From positions 3,100,001-3,164,000 of the forward strand of contig NZ_AP027731.1 of assembly GCF_030296595.1 (NCBI RefSeq): a stretch of DNA of 64,000 bases, read 5' to 3'. The stretch's first letter is position 1, and each line of letters begins with the position of its first letter. This DNA comes from Naasia aerilata (GTDB lineage: Bacteria; Actinomycetota; Actinomycetes; Actinomycetales; Microbacteriaceae). This document shows positions 35,750 to 45,111 of this stretch, in pieces. The notes under the pieces were generated by a model, which saw nothing but the letters and a program-made list of their open reading frames with translations, was not told the DNA's origin and did no database searches. A program made the translations under genes and the position numbers.

Positions 35750-37953
35750 CTAGTGGATCAGGATCAGGTCCAGTTCTGCGTAATTGGCTGCCTTGCTGAA
35801 TGTGAGCACGTTGTACCCGTGTTCCAGTGTGATCGGAATGTCGACCCACTGACCCGCAGCAAAGGTTCCCCACGCCGGGGTGGGCGCGTAAGTCACCGTA
35901 ATCGGCGACTGATGGTTCACCGTCAGCAGATGCGTCGCGGGGCTCCCGCCTCCGTTCGTGTAGTACACACGCAACGTGTAGGTCCCTGTTGCGCCCTCAT
36001 TCAGCACCCTCTTGAATGAGACTGAGTTGCCCGCGTTGTCGATTCCGCCCACATAACGCTTGCCCGAGGCGCTGACTGTCGACCTCATCTGGGCGCCGGT
36101 CACCTTCGCTTCTTCGGCTTCGTACTCGTTCGGCACACGCTCAAGCTTGTCGAGTTCGGCGTAGTTCGCGCCCTTTGAGAGGGTGATCGTATTGATTCCA
36201 GCGTTCAGATTGACCTGGAAGTCCGAGTGGAAGTCGTCACGAAATTCTCCCCATAGCTTCGACGGATCGTAGCTGACACTACCCGAGGGAGCACCGTTGA
36301 CGTTCACCAGGTCCGTTGCAACGCCACCGCTGTTGTTTGCGAAGTATTGGCGGAAGGTGTAGTTCCCCGCAAGAGGAACCCAAACGGAGTAGGACACCGA
36401 ACTTGTAGGATTGTCGATCTGCTTGACGTATCCCTGGTTGGACGCAGTGGGGCTGGTGGCGATTGTGGCGTCGGTCACCGTCGCGGCCTCGGATTCATAC
36501 ACCGTAGACTCGATGGGTATCACCCGATCGAGCTCTGCATAACCCGATGAGGCGCCGAAAGCGACGGAGTTCGATCCGGCCTGCAGATCCAATGTGACGT
36601 CCACCGAATTGCCCTGGTCGAAAGCCCCCACGCGCCGGTCTCCGCATAGCTGACCGTGCCCGCAGCAGCGCCATTCACAGTGATCGCCTGCTTGGAAGGT
36701 CCGCCGCTGTGATTGGCGTAATACACACGGAAGGTATGCTTCCCTGTCCAATTCGCGTAGACATCCGGGAACGTCACCTTACTGGCGCCCGGAACATCAA
36801 TTCCTCCGACATACTGACCGCCTGAGGCTGACGTCGCGCCGCGAACCTGTGCACCTCCGGCGAGGGTTGCAGACTCCGCCTCGTACTTGCGGATTCCGGG
36901 GTCGAGGCCCGGGAGAGCGCGCCAGCTGTTGATCGACTGCGGAGTTCCGAAGTTGGGGTTACCGGAGCCGTCGAATGTAACGGGGCTTGCCTCAAGTCGC
37001 CGATCACCGCCGTAGAAATTGATATCGGTGGTCGTCTTGACATGGTACACAACCCAGGGCGTTCCGTCGGTGGCGGTGAACCACCCGGCAGAGCCGGGTC
37101 CGTAGACTCCGGCTGAATCATTTCGCGAGATAACGCAATTGTTGCTCTTCGTCCAGGATGCCGGGTCAGTCAGGTTTGCACTCACACTTGCCGTGAGCAT
37201 ACCTACGCAGTAGTCGGGCGACTCGTAGCCACCCGCGGAGAAGATGTCGTAGATGATGCCATTGCGAATGTATATGTTTGTTCCCTCGTCGATGCAACGC
37301 CCGTTGGCGCACTCCCACGGCGCGGTGGCTTGCGCGATCTTCGTCCAGCCGCCAGCCATCGAGGTGGGACCGTTCATCGGTGCGATATAGATGGAGTGAT
37401 CGTTGTCCCCTGTCTCGGTCGCGTAGAACTGACCGTTCACCACGATGGGGAAAAACGCGTACCCGACGCCGGTCGGAGATGTGTGGTTCGAGATCGTCGC
37501 AAGGAAATGGTAAGGACCGAGAATGTCGTCCCCCTCGCTCCGAATGACCTCGATCTGGTTGGGAGTCTCTGCGTCACCGATTCCGTACATGTACCAATAG
37601 CCGCCGTCGTGGACCATCCACCCGCTCGCGAACTTGGTGCCATGACCGGCCTCAAGCGAGTAGATGTAGGTGAGTGGTGCCGAGTTCAAGCCGGCAAGAC
37701 TGTCTGACACCTTGGCCCAGATATCTTTCGTCGCCGCCCTGGAGGGGTCCACGATGTCGAAGCTGTACATCATCACGTACTTGCCGTCTTGCTGGTAGAT
37801 CTCCGGATCGGCGCCGTAGCCGTTCACCAAGGGCTGGGCGAAGTCGCTGCTAGCGACGGGGTCCGCTTGCGCCGAAGTGCCACTTGCCAAGGGAACGAGT
37901 CCGAACCCTGCGAGAAGGAGGGCCGCAACGAGCACCCTCCGAGTTTTTGTCAT
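35750..37953 (-). CDS. Secreted GH43-type glycosidase with three CBM domains (one frameshift)
   Basis: About 734 aa when repaired. A signal peptide (TKTRRVLVAALLLAGF to SAQA) is followed by a five-bladed propeller GH43-like domain (about residues 38-345): YGADPEIYQ with the general-base Asp, and DEGTNIYIRNGIIYDIFSAGGY with the probable acid Glu. Three CBM6/35-like units of about 115 residues follow, each opening YEAE/YESE and closing YAELD. Between the first and second units a G is missing in the run at 36625-36629. The enzyme would cut arabinan- or xylan-type polymers outside the cell. Lower GC than its neighbours. ATG 37953 has AAAGGTGA upstream, and an operator lies 33 bases before the start. 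Confidence 0.87.
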
Positions 37954-37985
37954 TTTCGTGAGTCACCTTTGGTCCAGGAAAACCG

Positions 37986-38000
37986 CCCGAAACTTTCGGA
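37986..38000. promoter_or_regulatory. LacI-type operator before GH43
   Basis: CCCGAAA-C-TTTCGGA, identical to the importer operator at 19695-19709 except for the first base. It sits just downstream of a possible minus-strand promoter and 33 bases before the GH43 start, fitting repression by the island LacI-type protein. Confidence 0.72.
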
Positions 38001-38007
38001 CGCGGCC

Positions 38008-38036
38008 AGCATAGGAGTTGGCGTCGGGGATCGGAA
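38008..38036 (-). promoter_or_regulatory. Possible GH43 promoter
   Basis: On the minus strand, TATGCT (complement of 38008-38013) with a weak TTCCGA (complement of 38031-38036) 17 bases upstream. The predicted start falls at the edge of the operator. The -10 is acceptable, the -35 poor. Confidence 0.4.
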
Positions 38037-38340
38037 GAGTCGTCGTCCCGCCAGGCCCAACAACTTCTGCGAAGGTGGAAGGTACGGACCCCTCCCGTCA
38101 GCTCGGACTCTCGGGAACGAGCTCGCGGCGGGGTGATCGAGCCCTGCGGGGTCACACATCCCCCGCAATCACACCGGACATCCAGGCGCAACTGGCTCCT
38201 GACCGACCGGGCAAGCTCTTCGAGATAGGTGACCCGGCGCTCGTCGAGCTTCCGTCGCAACCCTCGTCCTGCCTGAGTCCAAACTGGTCCGAAACAATCG
38301 AAGCCCAAGACTCGCGACTCGCGGGTGGTCCCGGGCCTCA

Positions 38341-38358
38341 TCGTCGGGCTGACAGGAT
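38341..38358. repeat. Second partial copy of the tRNA-Pro 3' end
   Basis: An 18-base direct repeat (TCGTCGGGCTGACAGGAT) identical to 38491-38508 at the tRNA 3' end, 150 bases away. It is a possible second attachment site from tandem or repeated integration. Confidence 0.7.
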
Positions 38359-38455
38359 CTGTCCCCACCGCTCCCCCAGCCGCCGCTCCGCGGCGGCCGG
38401 GCCCTCGCGGCGTGGGCCCCCTGCTCGCAGGTCCGAGTCCACCGGCATGACAAAT

Positions 38456-38488
38456 GGGAAAGGCCGTCCATTGCGGACGGCCTTTCCC
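38456..38488 (-). terminator. Terminator of tRNA-Pro
   Basis: Perfect 14-bp stem (GGGAAAGGCCGTCC at 38456-38469 and its complement at 38475-38488) with loop ATTGC, 5 bases beyond the tRNA 3' end on the minus strand. One arm is copied at the left island boundary (18178-18189). Confidence 0.8.
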
Positions 38489-38493
38489 ATTCG

Positions 38494-38567
38494 TCGGGCT
38501 GACAGGATTTGAACCTGCGACCCCCTGACCCCCAGTCAGGTGCGCTACCAAGCTGCGCCACAGCCCG
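38494..38567 (-). tRNA. tRNA-Pro(GGG)
   Basis: 74 bases without an encoded CCA. The acceptor stem CGGGCTG pairs with CAGCCCG, discriminator A; anticodon stem CCTGA/TCAGG with loop CTGGGGG, anticodon GGG; T-arm contains GGTTCAAATCC. Transcribed leftwards, with its terminator directly after it. Partial copies of its 3' end occur at 38341 and 18195. Confidence 0.93.
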
Positions 38568-38705
38568 TGACTTGTCCCCGTGCTCGCCGAGGACCTCGGA
38601 TAGCTTACCGGCATCCCCGGACCCGCGACGCCCGCGCTCGCCCCACCTGCACACCGCAGGACGAGGTGCCTTGCCTGCCCCGGCCCACCTCCCCAGGATC
38701 GACGG

Positions 38706-39358
38706 ATGACCGACCTGGCGCCGTACGACTACCTGTCCACAACCGACGCCGTGCTCGCGCGCCTTCTGGAACGGCAGGGCCCCGCCGACCCCTTCTCCTG
38801 GCCGGCGGCCGACGCCGCCGGCTCGAGCAACTTCGCGGCGCTCGCGCTGCACATCACCAGTCAGCAGATCTCGACCAGCGCGGCCCTCTCGATCTTCTCG
38901 CGCATCCATGGACCCGCGGGCGGGCTGCTGACGGCGGAGGACATCGTCGAGCTCGGACCGGAGCGTCTGCGGGCGGCAGGGCTGTCGCACGCCAAGACGG
39001 TATCGCTCCTCGACCTGGCGGAGCGGCAGCGCACGGGCACCCTCGATGTGGACGCGCTGGACGGTCTTCCGGATGCGGAGGTGCTGGCCGCCCTCACCGC
39101 GGTGAAGGGGTTGGACCGTGGACGGCGCAGATGTTCCTCATCCATCAGCTGCGCCGGCCCGACGTGCTTCCGGCTGGGGACCTCGGCATCCGGCATGCTG
39201 TGCAGCTCGCCTGGGACCTCGAGGAGATCCCCACTCCGGAGAGCGTCGTGGAGCTGGGACGCCCCTGGTCGCCATACTCGACCTACGCCGCATCGCTGCT
39301 CTGGCACTCGCTGTCGGGAGCGGCGAAGAGGGCCGGATCAGCCCTTCGGACGGGCTGA
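38706..39358 (+). CDS. HhH-GPD DNA glycosylase, AlkA-like (one frameshift)
   Basis: About 217 aa when repaired. The helix-hairpin-helix glycosylase core is present: FAALALHITSQQIST at the N-terminal side, then LTAVKGVGPWTAQMFLIHQL (the HhH) and PAGDLGIRHAVQ carrying the catalytic Asp. The HhH is broken by a missing G in the run 39107-39110. It removes alkylated bases in base excision repair. ATG 38706 is preceded by a GGATCGACGG region, so the ribosome site is weak. It is the first gene beyond the island on the tRNA side. Confidence 0.87.
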
Positions 39359-39424
39359 CGAGAGACTCCAAAGCCGCTTCTGACCAGGAAAGGCAGTGTC
39401 GGAGGGTGGGTGCACAATTCTCGC

Positions 39425-40813
39425 ATGGAACGGCCATCCGACACTCTCGCGCAGCGGGCGGCAGCCCTCGCGGAGAGGGTCACGGAGCTGGCCTGGGCCG
39501 GCGATGCCGCCGAGCTCTCCCAGGTCGTCGCGGGCTCCACGGACACGGCACTCCTCGACCTCGCATCCCAGATCGGCACGCTCGCCAACCTGGTCGACGC
39601 GGTGGCGGTCCGGGTCTCGGGAGAGATCGCGGCGCGCTCGGCACGGGACGTCGCGGAGCCGCTCGCTCGGAGGCTGGGTGAGCGCAGCGCCGCGATGGTC
39701 GTCGCCACCGCAGGGCACATCTCACCCACTCGCGCGGCCGACTGGTGCCGGACCGGGCAGCAGCTCGCGCCGCGGAGCACTCTCGCCGGGGAGCCGCTCC
39801 CCCGCCTCCATCCGGAGTTGGAGGCGGCGCTGGACGGCGGCCGCATCGGTGCGGACGCCGCCCGCATCATCGTCCGCACGCTCGAGGAGATCGGAGCTCA
39901 CACGACGCCGGAGCAGCAGGCTTCCGCGGAATGCTTCCTGCTCAGCCAGGCCGACGTCCTGACACTCCCTCAGCTGGCCCGCCTCGGCAATGCCCTCCGC
40001 GACCACTGGGATCCGGAGGGCGCCGCCCCGCGAGAGGAAGCGCTGCGAGCCAAGTCGGGCCTGCGCATGATGCCGCTCGGGAACGGGATGGTCCGCTACG
40101 TGATCGACGCGCACCCGGAGGCCGACGGCTGGCTGAAGACGGCCATCCAGGCGAGGACTGCGCCCGCCCGTGAAGTGCGCTTCATTGGCGAGGACGACGC
40201 GCCCACCGACGAATCTCTGGTCGACAAGCGTCCGCTGGCGCAGCGACGGCTCGACGCCCTGGTCTCCATCGCCCGCGACAGCATCCGACTGGATGACGGC
40301 GATATGTCCGGCACACCTGTCGTCCTCCTCGTCACCATGACGCAGGAGGCTCTCGTCACCGGGATCGGCACGGCGACCATCTTCGGAGTCGACGAACCGA
40401 TCAGCGCCGCCACCGCCCGGCGCCTCGCGTGCGACGCGAAGATCATCCCCGTCGTCCTCGGCGGGGAGTCCCAGCCGCTCGACCTCGGGCAGGGCCGGCG
40501 GCTCTTCAGCGAAGCTCAGCGCTACGCGATGGCCGTGCGGGACGGCGGATGCGGCTGGGGGACGTGCAACGTGCCGCCCTCCCAGTGCGAAGCGGCCCAC
40601 ATCGAGAGCTGGGATCAGGCAGGCAGGCCGCACGGGCCGACCGACATCAGCAACGGCCTGTTGTTCTGCAAGTTCCACCATCGGATCTTCGACAACGAGG
40701 GCTGGGCCGTCCGGTTCGAGGCTGGCATCCCGTACCTGATCCCGCCGCCGTGGGTCGACCCCGACCAGAGGCCTCGACGAGCCGGACGGCTGCCCGGACC
40801 ACCCGGCGGCTGA
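39425..40813 (+). CDS. DUF222/HNH endonuclease-like protein
   Basis: A 462-aa protein of the multi-copy DUF222-HNH family of actinobacteria. The long N-terminal helical DUF222 region is followed by an HNH nuclease motif with zinc ligands: CGWGTCNVPPSQCEAAHIESW and NGLLFCKFHHRIFDNEGW (about residues 380-430). The family's role is not settled; members are often linked with 13E12-type repeats or selfish elements. The start is taken at ATG 39425; GTG 39410 adds five residues. Confidence 0.88.
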   Translation: MERPSDTLAQRAAALAERVTELAWAGDAAELSQVVAGSTDTALLDLASQIGTLANLVDAVAVRVSGEIAARSARDVAEPLARRLGERSAAMVVATAGHISPTRAADWCRTGQQLAPRSTLAGEPLPRLHPELEAALDGGRIGADAARIIVRTLEEIGAHTTPEQQASAECFLLSQADVLTLPQLARLGNALRDHWDPEGAAPREEALRAKSGLRMMPLGNGMVRYVIDAHPEADGWLKTAIQARTAPAREVRFIGEDDAPTDESLVDKRPLAQRRLDALVSIARDSIRLDDGDMSGTPVVLLVTMTQEALVTGIGTATIFGVDEPISAATARRLACDAKIIPVVLGGESQPLDLGQGRRLFSEAQRYAMAVRDGGCGWGTCNVPPSQCEAAHIESWDQAGRPHGPTDISNGLLFCKFHHRIFDNEGWAVRFEAGIPYLIPPPWVDPDQRPRRAGRLPGPPGG

Positions 40814-40849
40814 CCTGGATCGTTCACCGGCGAGCGCCGCCCAGCCGGA

Positions 40850-41623
40850 TCACTTCCCGCTCGTGCCGACCTTCGGCACGTCCCCGCACGTCGAGGTCAT
40901 CGCCAGCTTCACCTGAGGATCGCCTTCGGGCAGACCCGACGCGATGTCGAACGAAGACTCGTTTCGGGCGCTCGTGCCGCCATCCAGCGGATGCACGATT
41001 GTGCCCGTGATCGTGTAGGTGCCGTCCGCCTGCCGCGCGGCCAGAACCCCCGCCAGCAGCGGACCGCCGTTCTCGTCCGTGCACTTCACACCGGTGCCCG
41101 CATCCGAGAAGCCGTTCAGCCCGAACGTGTACGGCTGCCCCTGCTCGTTCAGGGTGACGACGAAGCCGCAGTCGAGGAAGGCGTGCAGCGTCGCCGTCCG
41201 GCCGTCGTCGAGCACGGTCACGATGGCGCTCTGCCGCTTCGAGGTCCAGCCGCTGTGCACGCCCGGGCCGGCGAGGTCATCCTTCAGCGTGATCACGGCG
41301 CCGGAGGCGGTGCGGATGCCGTACTGGAAGCCCGCTCCGTCGACGCCCTCCTCCGTGTAGAACTCCTCGTCCGGTCGGCCGTCCCCGTCCACATCCTCGA
41401 TGGACGCGATGTCGGCGTCGGAGGGCACCGACGCGTCGTTCGGTGGGCACCCCTGCTCGGCCGGCGACGCCGAGGGAGTGGGCGTCGGCGTCGGCGCTGC
41501 CGAGGCGGAGGGCGGCGGAGCGCTCGTCCCCGATCCTGCCGGCTGGCCGCCGCAGCCGACCAGGCCGAGGGTGCCCGCTGTGATCAGCACGGCGGCCGCG
41601 AGCCGGCTCCCACGTCGATGCAT
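40850..41623 (-). CDS. Lipoprotein of unknown function
   Basis: A 257-aa protein. ATG 41623 with AGAGGGG upstream gives a signal peptide and lipobox (TLGLVGC, Cys about 24). A Ser/Pro/Thr-rich tether (PPPSASAAPTPTPTPSASP) leads to a beta-rich domain containing DVDGDGRPDEEFY, an EF-hand/dockerin-like Ca site. The domain has Cys at QGCPPND, FLDCGFV, VKCTDEN and TSTCGDV, so two disulfides are possible. No family is recognised. It is on the cell surface. Confidence 0.75.
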   Translation of the reverse strand: MHRRGSRLAAAVLITAGTLGLVGCGGQPAGSGTSAPPPSASAAPTPTPTPSASPAEQGCPPNDASVPSDADIASIEDVDGDGRPDEEFYTEEGVDGAGFQYGIRTASGAVITLKDDLAGPGVHSGWTSKRQSAIVTVLDDGRTATLHAFLDCGFVVTLNEQGQPYTFGLNGFSDAGTGVKCTDENGGPLLAGVLAARQADGTYTITGTIVHPLDGGTSARNESSFDIASGLPEGDPQVKLAMTSTCGDVPKVGTSGK

Positions 41624-41742
41624 GACGCGCCCCTCTCTGCCATGCGGCCGCATCAGCCTGCGTGCCGTCGGCGATGACGCGACGCTACCCCTCGCGGGTC
41701 GCCGAGTCCCTACCCCTGTTCCTCGTGCCGGCCGGCGGTTCC

Positions 41743-42492
41743 TCAGCGCAGCGGGGCCGGCTTCACCCGCACCGGCGCGATGCCGCGGACGATCACCACC
41801 GCGGTGAGCGAGCCCGCGGCCATGATGGCGGCGAGCACCACGATCTGGAATCGCCCCGCCTCCAGTGGCGAGATGCCGCCGAAGATCGCGCCGACGAAGG
41901 CACCAGGAAGCGTCACGAGCCCCGTGGTCTTCGTCTGGTCGGTCGACGGGATCAGCGCCGAGTACACGGCTCGGCGCGCCAGGTCCAGCGTCGACTGACG
42001 AGGCGTCGCACCGAGGGCGAGCCAGCCCTCGACCTGCTCCCACTGCTCCCCCACCGACTCGGTGAAGCGGCGCCCGGCGAGCGTGGCGATCGACATCGAG
42101 TTGCCGATCACGATGCCGCCGATGGCGAGCGCAAAGCGCGGCGTGAAGGCGATGGCTCCCGTCACGAACACGATGAGCAGCGTGAGGGCCACCCCGGCCG
42201 CCATCCCGAAGGCGACGATCCCGAACAGGTGGGCCGTCCCTCCCAGCCGTCGGGTCGCAGTGAGCGCCGCGACCGTGAACATCACGAGCAGGGCGATCGC
42301 GACCCAGATCGGACTCGTGATGACGCCGGCGAGGATCAGGCTGATGGCGGCGAGCTGGACCGCGCCGCGGAGGATCGCGAGGGCGGGTGCGAAGCGGCCG
42401 GGGACACCGGAGAGCGCGAGCACCCCGATCGTCGCCGCCATCAGGACCGCGACGCCCACCAGGGTGGGGGCGAACGCGATCAGCGACGGCAT
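41743..42492 (-). CDS. UPF0014/FetB-like ABC permease
   Basis: A 249-aa protein with about seven helices, of the UPF0014 (FetB/YbbM) family, which in E. coli forms an iron exporter with an ATPase. Conserved segments: RGAVQLAAISLILAGVI, IGGIVIGNSMSIATLAGRRF, ALGATPRQ and GLVTLPGAFVGAIFGGISP. No ATP-binding partner is next to it, so it may use one encoded elsewhere or be a stand-alone. ATG 42492 chosen; the frame stays open further upstream into the SDR gene. Confidence 0.82.
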   Translation of the reverse strand: MPSLIAFAPTLVGVAVLMAATIGVLALSGVPGRFAPALAILRGAVQLAAISLILAGVITSPIWVAIALLVMFTVAALTATRRLGGTAHLFGIVAFGMAAGVALTLLIVFVTGAIAFTPRFALAIGGIVIGNSMSIATLAGRRFTESVGEQWEQVEGWLALGATPRQSTLDLARRAVYSALIPSTDQTKTTGLVTLPGAFVGAIFGGISPLEAGRFQIVVLAAIMAAGSLTAVVIVRGIAPVRVKPAPLR

Positions 42493-42520
42493 CCCGTCAG
42501 CGTACGGGCGCGCGCATCCG

Positions 42521-43384
42521 CTACGGCGACCTGGCGCCGTCGTCGCCTCCCGCGCCGGTGCGTGCGATCGGGGCGGCACGCCCGGTGAAGTGCGCCATCG
42601 AGGTGTTGATGCCGAGGAGGTCGGCGACGGCATCGAAGACGGGCGCCGGGAGCACCCGCAGCACGGGGACCAGCCGCACCAGCGGCGGGAGCAGCAGGCG
42701 AGCGCGGCCCGACTCGATCCCGTCCAGCACCTGCCGGGCGACGCGCTTCGGATCGAGGATCGGCAGCAGAAGGGGAAGCGGGAGCGGACCCCTCGAACAT
42801 GCCCGTGTCGATGTAGTACGGGCACACGACCAGCGTCCGGACGCCGCGGCCCGAGCCGCGGAGCTCCGCCCGCAGCGACTCGTCGAAGCCGACGGCGGCG
42901 TGCTTGCTCGCCGCGTAGTCGGTCTGCCGGGCGACGCCGATGAGGCCGGCGGCGCTCGCCACCGTCACGACGGTGCCGCGCCGGCGGGTCAGCATGCCGG
43001 GCAGGAAGGCCCGGGTCACCCAGTAGAGGGCGAGGACGTTGACGTCGAACGTCCGCTGGATCTGGTCCTCGGACGCCTCCAGCAGCGGCTTCCCCGTCAC
43101 CACGCCCGCGTTGTTGACCAGCACGTCGACGCGGTCGACGGCGGCGAGGGTCGCGGCCGCAGCCTCGCGCACCTGGTCCCGGTCCGCGACGTTCACCCTG
43201 AAGGCGTGCGCGGTGCCGCCGAGCGAGCGGATGCGATCGCGGACGCGGGTTCCTGCCGCCTCATCCAGGTCCCAGAGAACGACGCGCGCGCCGCGCCGGC
43301 CGCACCGAGCGCCATCAGCCGGCCGATGCCGCTGCCGCCACCGGTGACGAGGACCGTGCTGCCGGAGAGTGCCGTTCCACCCAT
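42521..43384 (-). CDS. SDR oxidoreductase (three frameshifts)
   Basis: About 288 aa when repaired. TVLVTGGGSGIGRLMAL at the N-terminus, NNAGVVTG, ASAAGLIG with YAASKHAAVG, and TGMFEG after the active site. The C-terminal extension (LDPKRVARQVLDGIESGR, then LPPLVRLVPVLRVLP) is typical of retinol/17-beta-HSD-like SDRs that touch membranes. Bases are missing near 43296, in C run 42789-42792 and in G run 42772-42775; the last two are only 14 bases apart. Ten bases separate it from the aldehyde dehydrogenase gene upstream, so they are probably one operon oxidising an alcohol to acid. Confidence 0.8.
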
Positions 43385-43394
43385 GACCGCTCCC

Positions 43395-44988
43395 CTACTC
43401 GAGGAACGGCAGGCGGCGGAGCACCTTCACCGCGGCGGTCATGCCCCGCGCGTACCGCTCGTTGGACAGGCCGCCGAATGGCTCGAGCGGCAGCAGCCGC
43501 TGCACGGCGACGGTCTGGGGGTCGGTGTACTTGAGGATGCCCTCGCGCCCGTGCCGCCGCCCCATCCCGGAGTCCTTGACTCCGCCCATCGGGGCATCGT
43601 GCGACGCCCATGCGGCGGAGTAGCCCTCGTTGACGTTGACGGTGCCGACGCGGAGGGCCGCCGCGACCCGCTTGCCATGGGCGGCGGTCGACCAGACGCT
43701 CGCGTTGAGGCCGTAGGAGGAGTCGTTCGCGCGGGCGATGGCCTCCGCCTCGTCCCGCACCCGGTACAGCGCGACCACCGGCCCGAAGGTTTCGTCGCGG
43801 CCGAGCGTCATGTCGTCGGTCACGCCGTCGAGCACGGTCGGCTCGAAGAACAGCGGGCCGAGATCCGGCCGTGCCTTGCCGCCCGCGAGCACCCGCGCGC
43901 CCTTCGCCACGGCATCAGCGGTGTGGCGGGTGACCGTGTCGACCTGCTGAGTGCTGACGAGCGACCCCATCTCGGCGTCCCAGGTCAGGCCTGAGGCGAG
44001 CCGGAGGAGCGAACCCGCTCGAGGAACGCCGGCACGAACCGGTCGTAGATCGCATCCACGACGTAGATCCGCTCGATGCTGATGCACAGCTGACCCGAGT
44101 TCGCGAAGCACGCGTGCACGACGCCGTCCACCGCGCGCCGGACGTCGGCGTCCTCGAGCACGAGCAGCGGGTTCTTGCCGCCGAGCTCGGCGGAGAAGCC
44201 GATGAGGCGCCGGCCGCACTGCTCCGCGAGGAGCCGACCGGTCGCGGTGGAGCCGGTGAACATCAGGTAGTCGACGCTGTCGATCAGCGGCCCACCGAGT
44301 TCCGCGCCGGGGCCGCAGACGACGCGGAAGAGGCCCCGTGGCAGGCCCGCCTCGTAGAGCAGCTCGACGGCGGCCAGCGCGGTGAACGGGGTCTGCGAGT
44401 CGGGCTTCAGCACGATCCCGTTCCCGGCGAGCAGCGCAGGAACCGCGTCCGAGACGGCCAGGGTGAGCGGGTAGTTCCAGGGGCTGATCACGCCCACCAC
44501 GCCCTTGGGCCGGTGGTGCTCGACGGTCTGGGTGAGCACGGGGATGGCGCCCTGGCGCCGGCGGGGCCGGAGGTGGCGCCCAGCGCTCCGCGCGTAGTGC
44601 CGAGCCGTGAGGGCCGCGTCTTCGAGCTCCTCGAACGCGTCGATCCGCGCCTTGCCGGTCTCCAGCTGCATGATGTCGAGCACCTGCTCCTGGCGCTCCA
44701 GCAGCAGGTCGTGGAAGCGCAGGAACACGGCGGACCGCTCGCGCAGCGGACGAGCCGCCCAGTCGGCCTGCGCCGCGCGGGCTCCGCGCACCGCGTCGCG
44801 CACATCGTCGGGGGCGGAGATGGGCAGGTCGGCGAGTGCCGACCCGTCGAAGGGGCGGTGGAGGTCCGCCGCGGACGGCCGGGTGCCGCCGAGATCAGAC
44901 CGGCGAGGCGGGCGGCGACGGGTGCGGCGAGCGAGCCGCGCGGGTCGAGCGGGAGAAGCACCGGGGATGCGACGGCGGTGTCGGCCAT
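43395..44988 (-). CDS. Aldehyde dehydrogenase, succinate-semialdehyde type (two frameshifts)
   Basis: About 531 aa when repaired. ALDH landmarks: VVGVISPWNYPLTLAV, VLKPDSQTPFTALA, FTGSTATGRLLAEQ, the Glu loop ELGGKNPLLVLEDAD, the catalytic Cys in ANSGQLCISIERI, and ETFGPVVALYRV. The SSQLCI-type context and the ERxxxLRLxxGL segment resemble GabD2-like semialdehyde dehydrogenases of actinobacteria. Missing bases are near 44881-44886 and 44006-44014; repair makes the length divisible by three. ATG 44988 is preceded by GTAGCG only, a weak site. Confidence 0.85.
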
Positions 44989-45111
44989 GGCCTCACGCTA
45001 CCCGGCCCGCCCGGCGTGCGCCGACCCGGGCGCGTTCGCCCTTCGCCCCTTCACTTCGCGGTGGCAGACAGGAGAATGAGGGCGACGCAGCCGTCCGCAG
45101 CAAGGAGCAGC

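Larger units (their letters stand above)
37954..38493. other. Gap between GH43 and tRNA-Pro: operator, promoter, repeat, terminator
   Basis: About 540 bases. Elements are listed separately. A minus-strand frame from 38343 to about 38000 starts inside the tRNA-like repeat and translates to an unremarkable Arg-rich peptide (GRGLRRKLDERRVTYLEEL); it could be the relic of an integrase or other gene, but I cannot recognise it and do not call it. Confidence 0.5.
18178..38506. mobile_element. Putative 20-kb tRNA-Pro-associated catabolic island
   Basis: The block is bounded by the tRNA-Pro(GGG) gene on the right and a partial copy of its 3' end on the left, and holds one coherent sugar-uptake and oxidation gene set with its own LacI-type regulator. 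The GH43 gene and the flanking gaps are visibly less GC-rich than the surrounding chromosome. No integrase, transposase or replication gene was found, so if this is an integrative element it is no longer self-mobile or was moved by another element. Alternative: an old chromosomal locus next to a decayed tRNA duplicate. Confidence 0.5.

Noticed and set aside
38000..38343. Minus-strand frame starting in the tRNA-like repeat as an integrase remnant
   Set aside because: No recombinase motif is visible; the peptide is Arg-rich and could be noise.
18178..38506. Integrase, transposase or CRISPR within the putative island
   Set aside because: Looked for tyrosine or serine recombinase motifs, DDE transposases and regular repeats; none could be supported.
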